23,406 bases of DNA from Abiotrophia sp. HMSC24B09 (GTDB lineage Bacteria; Bacillota; Bacilli; Lactobacillales; Aerococcaceae). A model generated the notes under the pieces. That model did no database searches. It had not been told where the DNA came from and saw only the letters and a program-made list of their open reading frames with translations. How positions within the stretch are numbered: the first letter of the stretch is position 1; each line of letters opens with the position of its first letter. Of the stretch, positions 14,980 through 22,478 are shown piece after piece. The position numbers and the translations under genes were made by a program. The stretch lies in the NCBI RefSeq assembly GCF_001815865.1, contig NZ_KV822195.1, positions 497,951 through 521,356 on the forward strand. Reading direction: 5' to 3'.

Positions 14980-16593
14980 TTACGAATTCGATTCTTCAGA
15001 AGATGAGAGCTCTTCAATTGGTCTAGCATCTTTGGCCTCGCTAGGAAGCTCAAATTTCATATCTGAGACCTTATTATGGCGACTAAAGGAAATTTTAGCA
15101 TGCTGGATTTGAGGGCTCCCTTCTATTTGGGTCTCTACCTTCAAATCAAGTGATTGGAGATAATGTTCCTTTTTAGAAACCTCTACAGTCAAACTAAACT
15201 TGCCTTGCCTTTCATTTGAGTCTGTCCCCGTCAAATCCATTAGCAAGTCTCTTGACAAATCACCAAGGAGGCCAAGGTCATGGCCTTGCAATTTCAGCAA
15301 GTAACTTGTTTCCGATTCTTCAACGGTCATTTTTTCAGTTAGCTTTTTGTCTGCTAAGACTGTCAGCAGGCGCTGGTATTCTGGTTTGATATCCTCTGTT
15401 TTAGCTGTCGATACCGTGTACCATTGGCTATTGAGACGCCCATAAAAGGTTTTGTCATTCAAGCTCTTTATGATTTCAACGAAACGTCCATCAGGATAGC
15501 CATGATCTAGAATACCAAAGTAATGAAGACCAATTATTTGCCCAACCTTATCATAGGCCATGTCACCTTCTAAGGCTGTGACATTGGTCTTGTCATCAGA
15601 TAGGATAATTTTCTCGAAGGACATGAAAACCGAAGAAAGTAGCCGCTCTCGCCATGCTTCTTCCATAATTTGACTAGCCTTAGGAGAGGACTCACGACTT
15701 TGGCTGGAGTCAGTAGCGTCACTTGTTTCATCACTTGATTCAGTCCTATCAGAACTGCTGTCCTCTTCCAAGACAGCCTCTTGCGTCCATGGAGCCAAGG
15801 TCAGATCTTTCTCGGAGACTTGATTAATATCTGCTATCGATAGCTCTGCGGACCGCTGTTCTTGATCGTCTTGATAGTAATAGTTTAACCGCTTAAGATT
15901 AAAATCCTTCTGGTCGATGACAAGCTCAAGACTACTTTTTTCTTGGCCTACTTTATCACGCCCAATACTAAAGAGGAAAAGGTGGGTTAAGGACTGGTCC
16001 TTGTCACTAATGTAGACATGATAACTCGAATCTTTAAGTTCAACCTTAGCGTATGGGGCATCAAGTAAAATAATGGACGTAAGAATATCCTGGTAATTGA
16101 CATAGGCAAAGGGAGAACTTATCTGCCTATAGCTAGCCTGATTAGCCTCTGATTTCGTATACAAAAGATAGTCATCTTGAGCTTTCTTAGTCAAAAAATA
16201 CTCAAATTTAAGTATGCCAGCCAAATTGAATTCTTCATGATTAAAGGAAAGAATCGGCTCACTCTTCTGGTCATCACTGACTTCAAATTTATTCCAAGCT
16301 ATATACGCATCTTCACTTGGCACAGAAAACTCCTTAGTTTTTCGAGAGGTCTTTGCGGTGAGTTTAACACTTAAAACCTTTTGTCGCGCTTGCTCTAGCT
16401 TATCCTGTAATTCAGGGAAGGTCATACGCTCAGTCTCTTCAGATATCAGTGAACTTCCCTCACTTGCTTTAGAACTTTCCTCAGAGGTAGCATCTAAAAT
16501 TGGTGGGCGTGCAGCGACACTTTGGCCCATATAGTTGACAAGAAAACTTAATCCTAAACAGCCAACTAACAAATGCTTAGTCAAATGTTTCAT
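14980..16593 (-). CDS. Secreted protein with two related LolA-like halves
   Basis: I do not recognise a specific named protein. The 537 residues begin with a signal peptide (1-27: KHLTKH, then a hydrophobic core and SVA at 25-27), likely cut by signal peptidase I. After a Ser/Glu-rich spacer come two halves, about 55-275 and 313-515, separated by a Ser/Thr/Asp linker (about 276-312) and ended by another Ser/Glu tail. Both halves start with a helix-strand unit and end with a similar pattern: LELVIDQKDFNLKRLNYYY in the first, LTVEVSKKEHYLQSLDLKV in the second, then a strand-rich stretch closing near an acidic or proline turn. This resembles the half-barrel of LolA-like/DUF6612 envelope proteins. 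It may bind lipid or cell-wall material outside the membrane, but that is only inferred. AAGGAGG precedes the ATG; monocistronic. Confidence 0.65.
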   Translation of the reverse strand: MKHLTKHLLVGCLGLSFLVNYMGQSVAARPPILDATSEESSKASEGSSLISEETERMTFPELQDKLEQARQKVLSVKLTAKTSRKTKEFSVPSEDAYIAWNKFEVSDDQKSEPILSFNHEEFNLAGILKFEYFLTKKAQDDYLLYTKSEANQASYRQISSPFAYVNYQDILTSIILLDAPYAKVELKDSSYHVYISDKDQSLTHLFLFSIGRDKVGQEKSSLELVIDQKDFNLKRLNYYYQDDQEQRSAELSIADINQVSEKDLTLAPWTQEAVLEEDSSSDRTESSDETSDATDSSQSRESSPKASQIMEEAWRERLLSSVFMSFEKIILSDDKTNVTALEGDMAYDKVGQIIGLHYFGILDHGYPDGRFVEIIKSLNDKTFYGRLNSQWYTVSTAKTEDIKPEYQRLLTVLADKKLTEKMTVEESETSYLLKLQGHDLGLLGDLSRDLLMDLTGTDSNERQGKFSLTVEVSKKEHYLQSLDLKVETQIEGSPQIQHAKISFSRHNKVSDMKFELPSEAKDARPIEELSSSEESNS

Positions 16594-16649
16594 CTTATTA
16601 ACCTCCTTACCTACGAGTGCTTAAATCAAAGGATAAAATTGATAGTTCG

Positions 16650-16679
16650 ATTATAACATAAAGCCTTTACAGTCACCAA
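16650..16679 (-). promoter_or_regulatory. Promoter of the secreted two-domain protein
   Basis: Minus strand TTGGTG (16674-16679), 18-bp spacer ending in TGT, TATAAT (16650-16655). Perfect -10 with TG extension, weak -35. The leader is about 50 bases. Confidence 0.65.
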
Positions 16680-16690
16680 ATAATCCTATT

Positions 16691-16721
16691 AAAATAGCGA
16701 GAGCAGCCATGCTCTCGCTAT
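16691..16721 (-). terminator. Terminator after the AI-2E family gene
   Basis: A perfect 12-bp stem (16694-16705 with 16710-16721) with a four-base loop, then TTTTAAT on the minus strand, five bases past the stop codon. Confidence 0.85.
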
Positions 16722-16726
16722 CTGAC

Positions 16727-17866
16727 TTATTCAAGAATAGTCAAGGTCTGACGTTTCTCACGCATGAGGACATCTCGACCCAATAATTTGTAGAGGGTCG
16801 CTGCTAAAGGAATCCCCAGAATCATGCCTGAAATACCCATTAAGCCACCACCGACTGTGAAGGCCACTAAGACCCAGAGACCTGGTAACCCAATAGAACC
16901 TCCCACCACACGTGGATAGATTAGGTTCCCTTCCAGTTGCATGATAATGATGACCATGACCAGATAAAAGAGCGCCTGGCTTGGTGAAACAGCCAATAGC
17001 ATCAAAGTCCCTACTGCTGCAGAGATATAGCCACCAATAATAGGAATTAAGGCCATAACCCCAGCAATCACTCCTAACATACCCGCATATGGCAGATTGA
17101 AGATGCTGGCAGCAACAGTGACTAGGCTGCCCAGAATGATGCCTTCCAAGGTCATCCCCACGAAGAAATTGGTGAAGGATTCATTCATTAGGCGAATAAT
17201 ATCTAAGAGAGTCTGAGCGTGGCTAGGTTTCAAGTAGGCCATAATGAGCCGCTTACCTTGTAGTAAAAGACGTTCCTTAGACCCCAAAATATAGAGGGCA
17301 ACCATCAAGGACAGGATGGAGTTAATAGTATTAGATGCCACCCCAGTAATTGTAGTAAAGGTAATGTTTAAGAAGTTAGAAGACAAGCTGTTAAGAACTG
17401 TTATGGATTGTTGAATCAGGCTGCCCCAGTTGATATTAAGCTGTGACATAAGGGTCTGCAGCTGAGGAAAATAAGCATCATACTCTTCAATCGCCTTCTG
17501 TAACCAAGTGCTGACACTTGGAATTACCTCAATAAAACGACTAATAGCGGTCGATAACTGCGGTAAGACTAGGACAAGAATCATAATAACCGCCAAGACA
17601 AAAGTCAAGAGGGATAAGAGCATAGATACTGGTCGCTTCAGTTCCTTAATCAACGGCATTTTTACCTGTAACTTAGACAAAAGCCTTTCGTAGCGAACCA
17701 TAAGTAGATTCAAGATGTAGGCAAAAATAGCCCCGTTAATAATTGGTCCTAAAGTCTTATAGATTGAGCCGACTAAGCCCATAATGGAATTCCAGTTCCA
17801 TACAACCAAGACAATGAGGGTGATTAAACCAATGTATTTCATAATATATTTATCGTAGCGTGCCAT
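16727..17866 (-). CDS. AI-2E family membrane transporter
   Basis: Member of the AI-2E/PerM family of polytopic membrane proteins. Some members export autoinducer-2 and others are Na+/H+ antiporters or have unknown cargo, so the substrate cannot be named. The open frame extends to 17923, but the ATG at 17866 has AGGAGG six bases upstream and begins MARYDKYIMKYIGLITLIV, giving 379 residues, normal for the family. About eight membrane spans are visible. The C-terminal family hallmarks are GMLGVIAGVMALIPIIGGYI, the EGNLIYPRVVGGSIGLPGLW segment and SGMILGIPLAATLYKLL. It is a single-gene unit between clpB and the secreted protein. Confidence 0.88.
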   Translation of the reverse strand: MARYDKYIMKYIGLITLIVLVVWNWNSIMGLVGSIYKTLGPIINGAIFAYILNLLMVRYERLLSKLQVKMPLIKELKRPVSMLLSLLTFVLAVIMILVLVLPQLSTAISRFIEVIPSVSTWLQKAIEEYDAYFPQLQTLMSQLNINWGSLIQQSITVLNSLSSNFLNITFTTITGVASNTINSILSLMVALYILGSKERLLLQGKRLIMAYLKPSHAQTLLDIIRLMNESFTNFFVGMTLEGIILGSLVTVAASIFNLPYAGMLGVIAGVMALIPIIGGYISAAVGTLMLLAVSPSQALFYLVMVIIIMQLEGNLIYPRVVGGSIGLPGLWVLVAFTVGGGLMGISGMILGIPLAATLYKLLGRDVLMREKRQTLTILE

Positions 17867-17887
17867 AGCGCTCCTCCTAGCAATCCT

Positions 17888-17917
17888 AATCAAGCAATAA
17901 GTCATTGGGAATGTCAA
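17888..17917 (-). promoter_or_regulatory. Possible promoter of the AI-2E family gene
   Basis: Minus strand perfect TTGACA (17912-17917), then an 18-bp spacer to a poor -10, TTGATT (17888-17893). It supports the downstream start, since the longer reading frame would begin within this promoter. Confidence 0.35.
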
Positions 17918-18002
17918 AATCACGAGAGATTAACTCTTTATGCTTAATTTTACCTTACGCTAGGCTAGAAAGAAAGTCAAGTAAATAAGAAGGCCTTGCA
18001 CA

Positions 18003-18036
18003 TTAAAAAAGATGACTAAGTTAACTTAGTCATCTT
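18003..18036 (-). terminator. Terminator after clpB
   Basis: A perfect 12-bp stem (18009-18020 with 18025-18036, AAGATGACTAAG and its complement), TTAA loop and a run of T on the minus strand, eight bases past the clpB stop. Confidence 0.9.
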
Positions 18037-18044
18037 ACTCGCCC

Positions 18045-20648
18045 TTATTCTTGATTAGGTTTTGATTCAAAGACCAGGTGGTCATCTTCTAAGTGCACCA
18101 TCACATGCGAGTTAGCTTGTATGTCCCCGGCAATGATAGCCTTAGCTAATGGCGTTTCTAATTCACGCGTCATATAGCGCATGAGTGGACGTGCCCCGTA
18201 GACTGGATCATAGCCATTATGAGCTAACCAAGTGGCTGCTTGATCATCTAGCTCTAGACTAATATCTTGGTAAGCCAAACGTTCTTGCAGACTCTTCAAG
18301 AGTTTGAAGACAATCTTATTCATGTGGCTTTGTGCCAATGGTGTAAAGAGTACGGTGTCGTCAATCCGGTTGAGGAACTCTGGCTTGAAGTGTTGACGCA
18401 AGAGTTGTCGGACTTGAGCCGCTGTCTCTGGATTGATGCTGCCATCGTCCTCTACTCCTTCTAACAAGAGGCTTGAGCCAATATTAGAGGTCATAATCAG
18501 CACTGTATTCTTGAAGTCAACAGTCCGTCCTTTAGAGTCGGTCAAGCGACCGTCGTCAAGAACTTGGAGTAGAATATTGAAGACGTCTGGGTGGGCCTTT
18601 TCAATTTCATCTAATAAGACGATGGTATATGGTGTCCGTCGCACGGCCTCTGTTAATTGGCCCCCTTCTTCATAACCTACATAGCCTGGAGGAGCCCCTA
18701 CCAGACGAGAGACATTGTGTTTCTCCATATACTCGGACATATCAATCCGGACCAGATGGCTTTCTGAATCAAAGAGGGTTTCTGCTAAGGCTTTGGCTAA
18801 CTCTGTCTTCCCTACCCCAGTAGGTCCTAAGAAGAGGAAGGAACCGATTGGACGGTTAGGGTTTTGTAAGCCTGCACGAGAACGTAAAACTGCTTCCGCT
18901 ACCTTATCAACTGCCTCGTCCTGGCCAATGACGCGTTCATGTAGGGTGTCGCTAAGCTTAAGTAACTTCTCACGTTCACCTTCCACCAGTCGATTAACCG
19001 GAATTCCTGTCAATCGCCCTACAACCTGCGCGATTTCTTCGTCAGTCACTGATTCTTGGGTCAGACGTTCATGACGTGGTACCGTTTCTTTGGCTTCAAG
19101 TTCTGCTAGTTCCTTCTCTAATTGCGGAATCTTACCATGGCGCAGGACGGCTGCTTGTTCCAAATCATAACTAGCTTCCGCTTCTTCGAGTTGGTGACGA
19201 GCCGCTTCTAACTCCAGGCGTTTGTCACGCATTTTGTTTGAAGCTTCTTTTTCGATTTCCCAACGCATTTTGAGCATGTTGGCTTGTTCGCGTAAATCAG
19301 CCAATTCTTCTTGTAAGTTCTCTAAGCGTTTCTTACTTGCTTCGTCGTGTTCTTTCTTAAGTGCCGCTTCTTCGATTTCAAGTTGCATGAGACGACGATT
19401 GACTTGGTCCATTTCTGTCGGCATAGAGTTAATTTCCACCCGAATGGTAGCACAGGCCTCGTCGACTAAGTCGATGGCCTTATCAGGTAAGAAACGATCG
19501 GTAATGTAGCGATTGGACAGGATAGCCGCCGCCACCAAGGCGTTGTCATGAATGTTAACCCCGTGGTGGATTTCGAAGCGTTCCTTGAGTCCCCGTAAGA
19601 TAGAAATAGTATCTTCCACGGTCGGCTCTTGAACAAGTACCCTTTGGAAACGACGTTCCAAAGCCTTATCCTTTTCAATGTTCTCACGATATTCGTCTAA
19701 GGTAGTGGCACCAATACAGTGCAACTCCCCACGCGCCAACATCGGTTTGAGCAAGTTACCGGCGTCCATGGCACCGTCAGTCTTACCAGCCCCCACAATC
19801 AGGTGAATCTCATCAATGAAGAGCAAGACTCTGCCTTCTGACTGTTTCACTTCCTTAAGAACGGCCTTGAGACGTTCTTCAAATTCACCGCGATACTTGG
19901 CTCCGGCAATCAAGGCCCCCATGTCAAGGCTGTAGATTTCCTTGTCTTTGAGGTTTTCAGGTACATCGCGTCTTACAATACGATGGGCTAAACCTTCGAC
20001 AATGGCAGTCTTACCAACACCTGGTTCCCCAATTAAGACTGGGTTATTCTTAGTCTTACGTGATAGGATTCGGATGACATCCCGAATTTCTTCGTCACGT
20101 CCGATGACTGGATCTAGTTTATTCTCTCTTACGGCTTGGACAAGGTTTGTGGCATACTTGGCCAAAGCTTCATAGGTTTCTTCTTGGTTTTGTGAAGTCA
20201 CGCGTGATCCTCCTCTCAATTGATCGATACGTTCTTTTAATTTAGACTCACTGATATCATGTTGATTCAAGAATTGAGTCAAGGGATTGCCCTTTTGCTG
20301 ATAGAGAGCAAGAAGAATGACCTCAGTTGATAAAAATTCATCCTTATTGTCCTTAGCAATCTGATTAGCTACTGCAAAAAGTTGGTTAAGTCGTTGACTA
20401 ATGGCTTGGCCATACTGGACATTGCTTCCTGATACGACACTGATTGCGTCAATCTCCTTGTTGACTAGTTGGCGAAATTCTTCCATAGGAACGCCAATTT
20501 CTTCATAGAGACGTGCCGCAAATTCATTAGGTTGAATCAGAACATGCCAGAGATGAGGAATATCAATTTCCTGATGTTGCCGGGTGATGGCAATCTGTTG
20601 CGCTTGACCCAAAGCTTCTTGCATGGTTGTTGTCATTTTTTCAATCAT
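18045..20648 (-). CDS. clpB: ATP-dependent disaggregase ClpB
   Basis: ClpB is the Hsp100 AAA+ hexamer that pulls proteins out of aggregates with DnaK. The 867-residue protein has the Clp N-domain (about 1-145), NBD1 with Walker A GEPGVGKT at 207-214 and Walker B LLFIDE at 275-280, the long coiled-coil middle domain (about 410-525) that identifies ClpB rather than ClpC or ClpE, and NBD2 with Walker A GPTGVGKT at 608-615. No ClpP-binding IGL/IGF loop was noticed, as expected for ClpB. The ATG has GGAAGGTG upstream. Its promoter has CtsR-type operators, so heat-shock control by CtsR is likely, as in other Lactobacillales. Confidence 0.97.
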   Translation of the reverse strand: MIEKMTTTMQEALGQAQQIAITRQHQEIDIPHLWHVLIQPNEFAARLYEEIGVPMEEFRQLVNKEIDAISVVSGSNVQYGQAISQRLNQLFAVANQIAKDNKDEFLSTEVILLALYQQKGNPLTQFLNQHDISESKLKERIDQLRGGSRVTSQNQEETYEALAKYATNLVQAVRENKLDPVIGRDEEIRDVIRILSRKTKNNPVLIGEPGVGKTAIVEGLAHRIVRRDVPENLKDKEIYSLDMGALIAGAKYRGEFEERLKAVLKEVKQSEGRVLLFIDEIHLIVGAGKTDGAMDAGNLLKPMLARGELHCIGATTLDEYRENIEKDKALERRFQRVLVQEPTVEDTISILRGLKERFEIHHGVNIHDNALVAAAILSNRYITDRFLPDKAIDLVDEACATIRVEINSMPTEMDQVNRRLMQLEIEEAALKKEHDEASKKRLENLQEELADLREQANMLKMRWEIEKEASNKMRDKRLELEAARHQLEEAEASYDLEQAAVLRHGKIPQLEKELAELEAKETVPRHERLTQESVTDEEIAQVVGRLTGIPVNRLVEGEREKLLKLSDTLHERVIGQDEAVDKVAEAVLRSRAGLQNPNRPIGSFLFLGPTGVGKTELAKALAETLFDSESHLVRIDMSEYMEKHNVSRLVGAPPGYVGYEEGGQLTEAVRRTPYTIVLLDEIEKAHPDVFNILLQVLDDGRLTDSKGRTVDFKNTVLIMTSNIGSSLLLEGVEDDGSINPETAAQVRQLLRQHFKPEFLNRIDDTVLFTPLAQSHMNKIVFKLLKSLQERLAYQDISLELDDQAATWLAHNGYDPVYGARPLMRYMTRELETPLAKAIIAGDIQANSHVMVHLEDDHLVFESKPNQE

Positions 20649-20674
20649 CTTAGCACCTTCCTTTATAGTTGTTT

Positions 20675-20691
20675 GGTCAAAAATAGTCAGT
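20675..20691 (-). promoter_or_regulatory. CtsR-like operator in the clpB leader
   Basis: Reads GGTCAAA-AAT-AGTCAGT on the plus strand, compared with the CtsR consensus RGTCAAANANRGTCAAA. The second half departs at two positions. It lies 27 bases before the clpB ATG, downstream of the predicted transcription start. Confidence 0.6.
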
Positions 20692-20733
20692 GTTTTTAGT
20701 GTTTAATAATAGCCCAATCTTGGGCACATTCTT

Positions 20734-20762
20734 AGTATAGACCAAAAGTCAAAAAAGGTCAA
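20734..20762 (-). promoter_or_regulatory. clpB promoter
   Basis: Minus strand TTGACC (20757-20762), 17-bp spacer, TATACT (20734-20739). The -35 is embedded in a CtsR-like operator, so bound repressor would block polymerase. The predicted leader is about 80 bases. Confidence 0.8.
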
Positions 20763-20789
20763 GAGTTTTCTCTGACCTTTTTTGACTTT
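20745..20789. repeat. Perfect 17-bp inverted repeat made of two facing CtsR-like boxes
   Basis: Arms 20745-20761 (AAAGTCAAAAAAGGTCA) and 20773-20789 (TGACCTTTTTTGACTTT) are perfect complements with an 11-base centre that can extend the stem by three pairs. Each arm holds one CtsR-like box; the distal one spans 20771-20787. The repeat begins ten bases after the rhodanese stop, so it may also stop that transcript, although the T run lies inside the stem. Confidence 0.75.
20747..20763 (-). promoter_or_regulatory. CtsR-like operator over the clpB -35
   Basis: Reads AGTCAAA-AAA-GGTCAAG on the plus strand: 13 of 14 consensus half-site positions. It covers the -35 hexamer and part of the spacer. 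Confidence 0.8.
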
Positions 20790-20798
20790 AAACTTTTC

Positions 20799-21083
20799 TT
20801 AACCTTTTAAGCCAGGTGTATAGTTGTAAATATTGCTGAAGCCCGCTGCTTCGAGACTTTGTGCCACACGGCGTGACTTAACACCTCGGTTACAGTAAAC
20901 CGCAATTGGCAAAGTCTTGTCTCTATCAGCTAAATCCGTCAAGATAGTTTCCTCAGGATGATGAAGTGCTCCCTCCATATGACCTTCTTCATAATCCTCT
21001 TGAGACCGGACATCAATGACTAATCCCTCCGGATTTTGTGCTTTGAAATCCTCAACGGCCTGTAAATCTGCTAACTCACGCAT
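20799..21083 (-). CDS. Small single-domain rhodanese
   Basis: A 94-residue rhodanese-fold protein, a sulfur carrier or sulfurtransferase that forms a cysteine persulfide. Visible features are VIDVRSQEDYEEGHMEGALH (about 22-41) and the active-site loop CNRGVKS (C64 to S70) of the six-residue class followed by R71. It has only the catalytic domain, as in the PspE/GlpE-like group. The start has AGGAGGG five bases upstream, and this overlaps the stop codon of the SufT-like gene, so the two are cotranscribed. The actual sulfur donor and acceptor are unknown. Confidence 0.88.
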   Translation of the reverse strand: MRELADLQAVEDFKAQNPEGLVIDVRSQEDYEEGHMEGALHHPEETILTDLADRDKTLPIAVYCNRGVKSRRVAQSLEAAGFSNIYNYTPGLKG

Positions 21084-21093
21084 AATATCCCTC

Positions 21094-21417
21094 CTATAAT
21101 TTAACGCCTAAGGCGATACGGGCATAGCGACTCATACGACTTGGGTCCCAAGCTGGATACCAAACCAACTCAACCTTAACTTCTTTAATTTGGTCAATCT
21201 TAAGCAAAGCCTGTTTGACATCATTGATGATAACGTCTGCTAAAGGGCAACCAATTGTGGTCAAGGTCATCTGAACTTCACAGACCCCTTCTTCGCTTAA
21301 ATCGACTTCATAAACCAAGCCAAGATTGACGATATCAATTCCCAGTTCTGGGTCAATCACTTCTTCCAAAGCGGTTTGAATCTGGGTCTGTAGTTTTTCT
21401 GTTAGTTCTTGACTCAT
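21094..21417 (-). CDS. MIP18/DUF59 family protein (SufT-like)
   Basis: The MIP18 family serves iron-sulfur cluster assembly and maturation of target enzymes (SufT, PaaD and eukaryotic CIA2 belong here). The 107-residue protein shows IDPELGIDIVNLGLVY (21-36), the conserved cysteine motif TTIGCPLAD (C57) and the C-terminal VWYPAWDPSRMSRYAR. A GTG six bases upstream (21423) could extend it by two residues, but the ATG at 21417 is better spaced from AAAGGGG. It heads an operon with the rhodanese and has its own promoter. No suf genes are in view. Confidence 0.88.
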   Translation of the reverse strand: MSQELTEKLQTQIQTALEEVIDPELGIDIVNLGLVYEVDLSEEGVCEVQMTLTTIGCPLADVIINDVKQALLKIDQIKEVKVELVWYPAWDPSRMSRYARIALGVKL

Positions 21418-21452
21418 GGTCACAAGCCCCTTTCCTTGGCAATTACTCTTTC

Positions 21453-21480
21453 ATTGTAAGCTATTTAATAGAAAAATCAA
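21453..21480 (-). promoter_or_regulatory. Promoter of the SufT-like/rhodanese operon
   Basis: Minus strand TTGATT (21475-21480), 16-bp spacer, TACAAT (21453-21458). It is divergent from the HAD gene promoter, with 22 bases between the two -35 elements. Confidence 0.7.
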
Positions 21481-21502
21481 GCATCTTGCCTGTCATTAGG
21501 AG

Positions 21503-21531
21503 TTGAAAGCCAAGGCAGAAATGGCTATACT
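21503..21531 (+). promoter_or_regulatory. Promoter of the HAD hydrolase gene
   Basis: Plus strand TTGAAA (21503-21508), 17-bp spacer, TATACT (21526-21531). The start near 21538 would leave a leader of about 15 bases holding AGGAGG. Confidence 0.8.
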
Positions 21532-21552
21532 AAGATGATAAGGAGGATTTCC

Positions 21553-22362
21553 ATGCAAGCCTATCTCATCGCCATTGATTTAGATGGCACAACCTTAAAT
21601 AATCAATCACAATTAAGTCCCTATACCATTCAAGTATTGCAACAAGTACGGGATATGGGACATCTCGTTGTCATCGCTACTGGGCGACCTTACCGCAACA
21701 GCCAACAATTTTACAAGGCAATTAACCCTCAGGCGCCCATTCTTAACCTTAATGGAGCTTATGGCCACTATCCTGGTCGTTCCAACTGGCAAGCACGCTA
21801 TGAAGCAGAAGTCCCAAGAGAACTAGCCCTTAAAATTATGGATCAAAGTCGTGACTTGGGTGTTTCCTTGGTCTGTGCTGAAGGACCTGGCTATGTATTT
21901 GTTTCTAGCTACGATATTCCAGATAGCCCCTTCTTCCAAGTTGATCCGAATGATTTGACTTTGATGACACCAGAGAGTTTGACCTTTGGCCCGACATCAC
22001 TCAGTGTCTTTTCTACTGCTGAGACCCAAGAGCCGATTAAGAAATTACTATTAAAAGAATACGGCCATACGGTGGATATCGACACTTGGGGTGGTAGCCT
22101 TCCTTTTTTAGAAGTTGTCCAAAAAGGAGTTAACAAAGCCTATGGGATTGATCGACTAGCAAAGTTCTACCATATTCCTAACTCTCATATTATGGCCTTT
22201 GGTGACCAACACAATGATTTGTCTATGATTGCTTATGCCGGCCATGGTGTAGCCATGGCAAACGCCATTGAGCCTCTTAAGGCAATCGCTAACGATATAA
22301 CGACTTACACCAACGACCAAGACGGCTTAGCCCGTTACTTGGTTGATTTCTTCCAATTATAA
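21553..22362 (+). CDS. Cof-type HAD-IIB phosphatase
   Basis: A haloacid dehalogenase superfamily hydrolase of the Cof/YidA group; these usually dephosphorylate sugar phosphates, FMN or similar small substrates. The frame opens at 21535, but the ATG at 21553 has AGGAGG six bases upstream; the upstream in-frame ATG overlaps the promoter's start region. This gives 269 residues. Motif I is DLDGTT with D9 and D11, motif II ATGRP (about 47-51), and motif IV GDQHNDLSM (about 216-224), with a C2B-type cap between them. It is the only plus-strand gene in the window and is alone in its transcript. The substrate cannot be told from sequence. Confidence 0.92.
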   Translation: MQAYLIAIDLDGTTLNNQSQLSPYTIQVLQQVRDMGHLVVIATGRPYRNSQQFYKAINPQAPILNLNGAYGHYPGRSNWQARYEAEVPRELALKIMDQSRDLGVSLVCAEGPGYVFVSSYDIPDSPFFQVDPNDLTLMTPESLTFGPTSLSVFSTAETQEPIKKLLLKEYGHTVDIDTWGGSLPFLEVVQKGVNKAYGIDRLAKFYHIPNSHIMAFGDQHNDLSMIAYAGHGVAMANAIEPLKAIANDITTYTNDQDGLARYLVDFFQL

Positions 22363-22372
22363 GTATTTGTCT

Positions 22373-22398
22373 CTCCCTCAATTGGGGGAGCTTTTTTA
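22373..22398 (+). terminator. Terminator of the HAD gene
   Basis: A 7-bp stem (22373-22379 with 22384-22390, one G-U), AATT loop, then C and six T on the plus strand, ten bases past the stop. Confidence 0.85.
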
Positions 22399-22410
22399 TA
22401 ATCACAAACT

Positions 22411-22442
22411 AAAAAAACTCAGAGCTCAAGCTCTGAGTTTTT
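22411..22442. terminator. Bidirectional terminator between HAD and surface protein genes
   Basis: The stem ACTCAGAGC with its complement is flanked by a run of A on the left and T on the right, so it works in both directions. On the minus strand it ends the surface protein transcript; on the plus strand it backs up the HAD terminator. Confidence 0.85.
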
Positions 22443-22478
22443 ACGCATTTAGGGTTTGCGTCTATTGGTCGCACTAAC

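Noticed and set aside
16534..16593. Lipobox-like LVGC near the start of the secreted protein
   Set aside because: Cys12 comes after only seven polar residues and four hydrophobic ones, and a longer hydrophobic stretch follows it, so a signal peptidase I site after SVA (25-27) fits better. A lipoprotein is not fully excluded.
17867..17923. Upstream ATG of the AI-2E family gene
   Set aside because: The added residues overlap a TTGACA element and the ribosome binding site of the ATG at 17866.
19466..19687. Short open frame inside clpB on the same strand
   Set aside because: It is an out-of-frame shadow of the clpB NBD1 region without a ribosome binding site.
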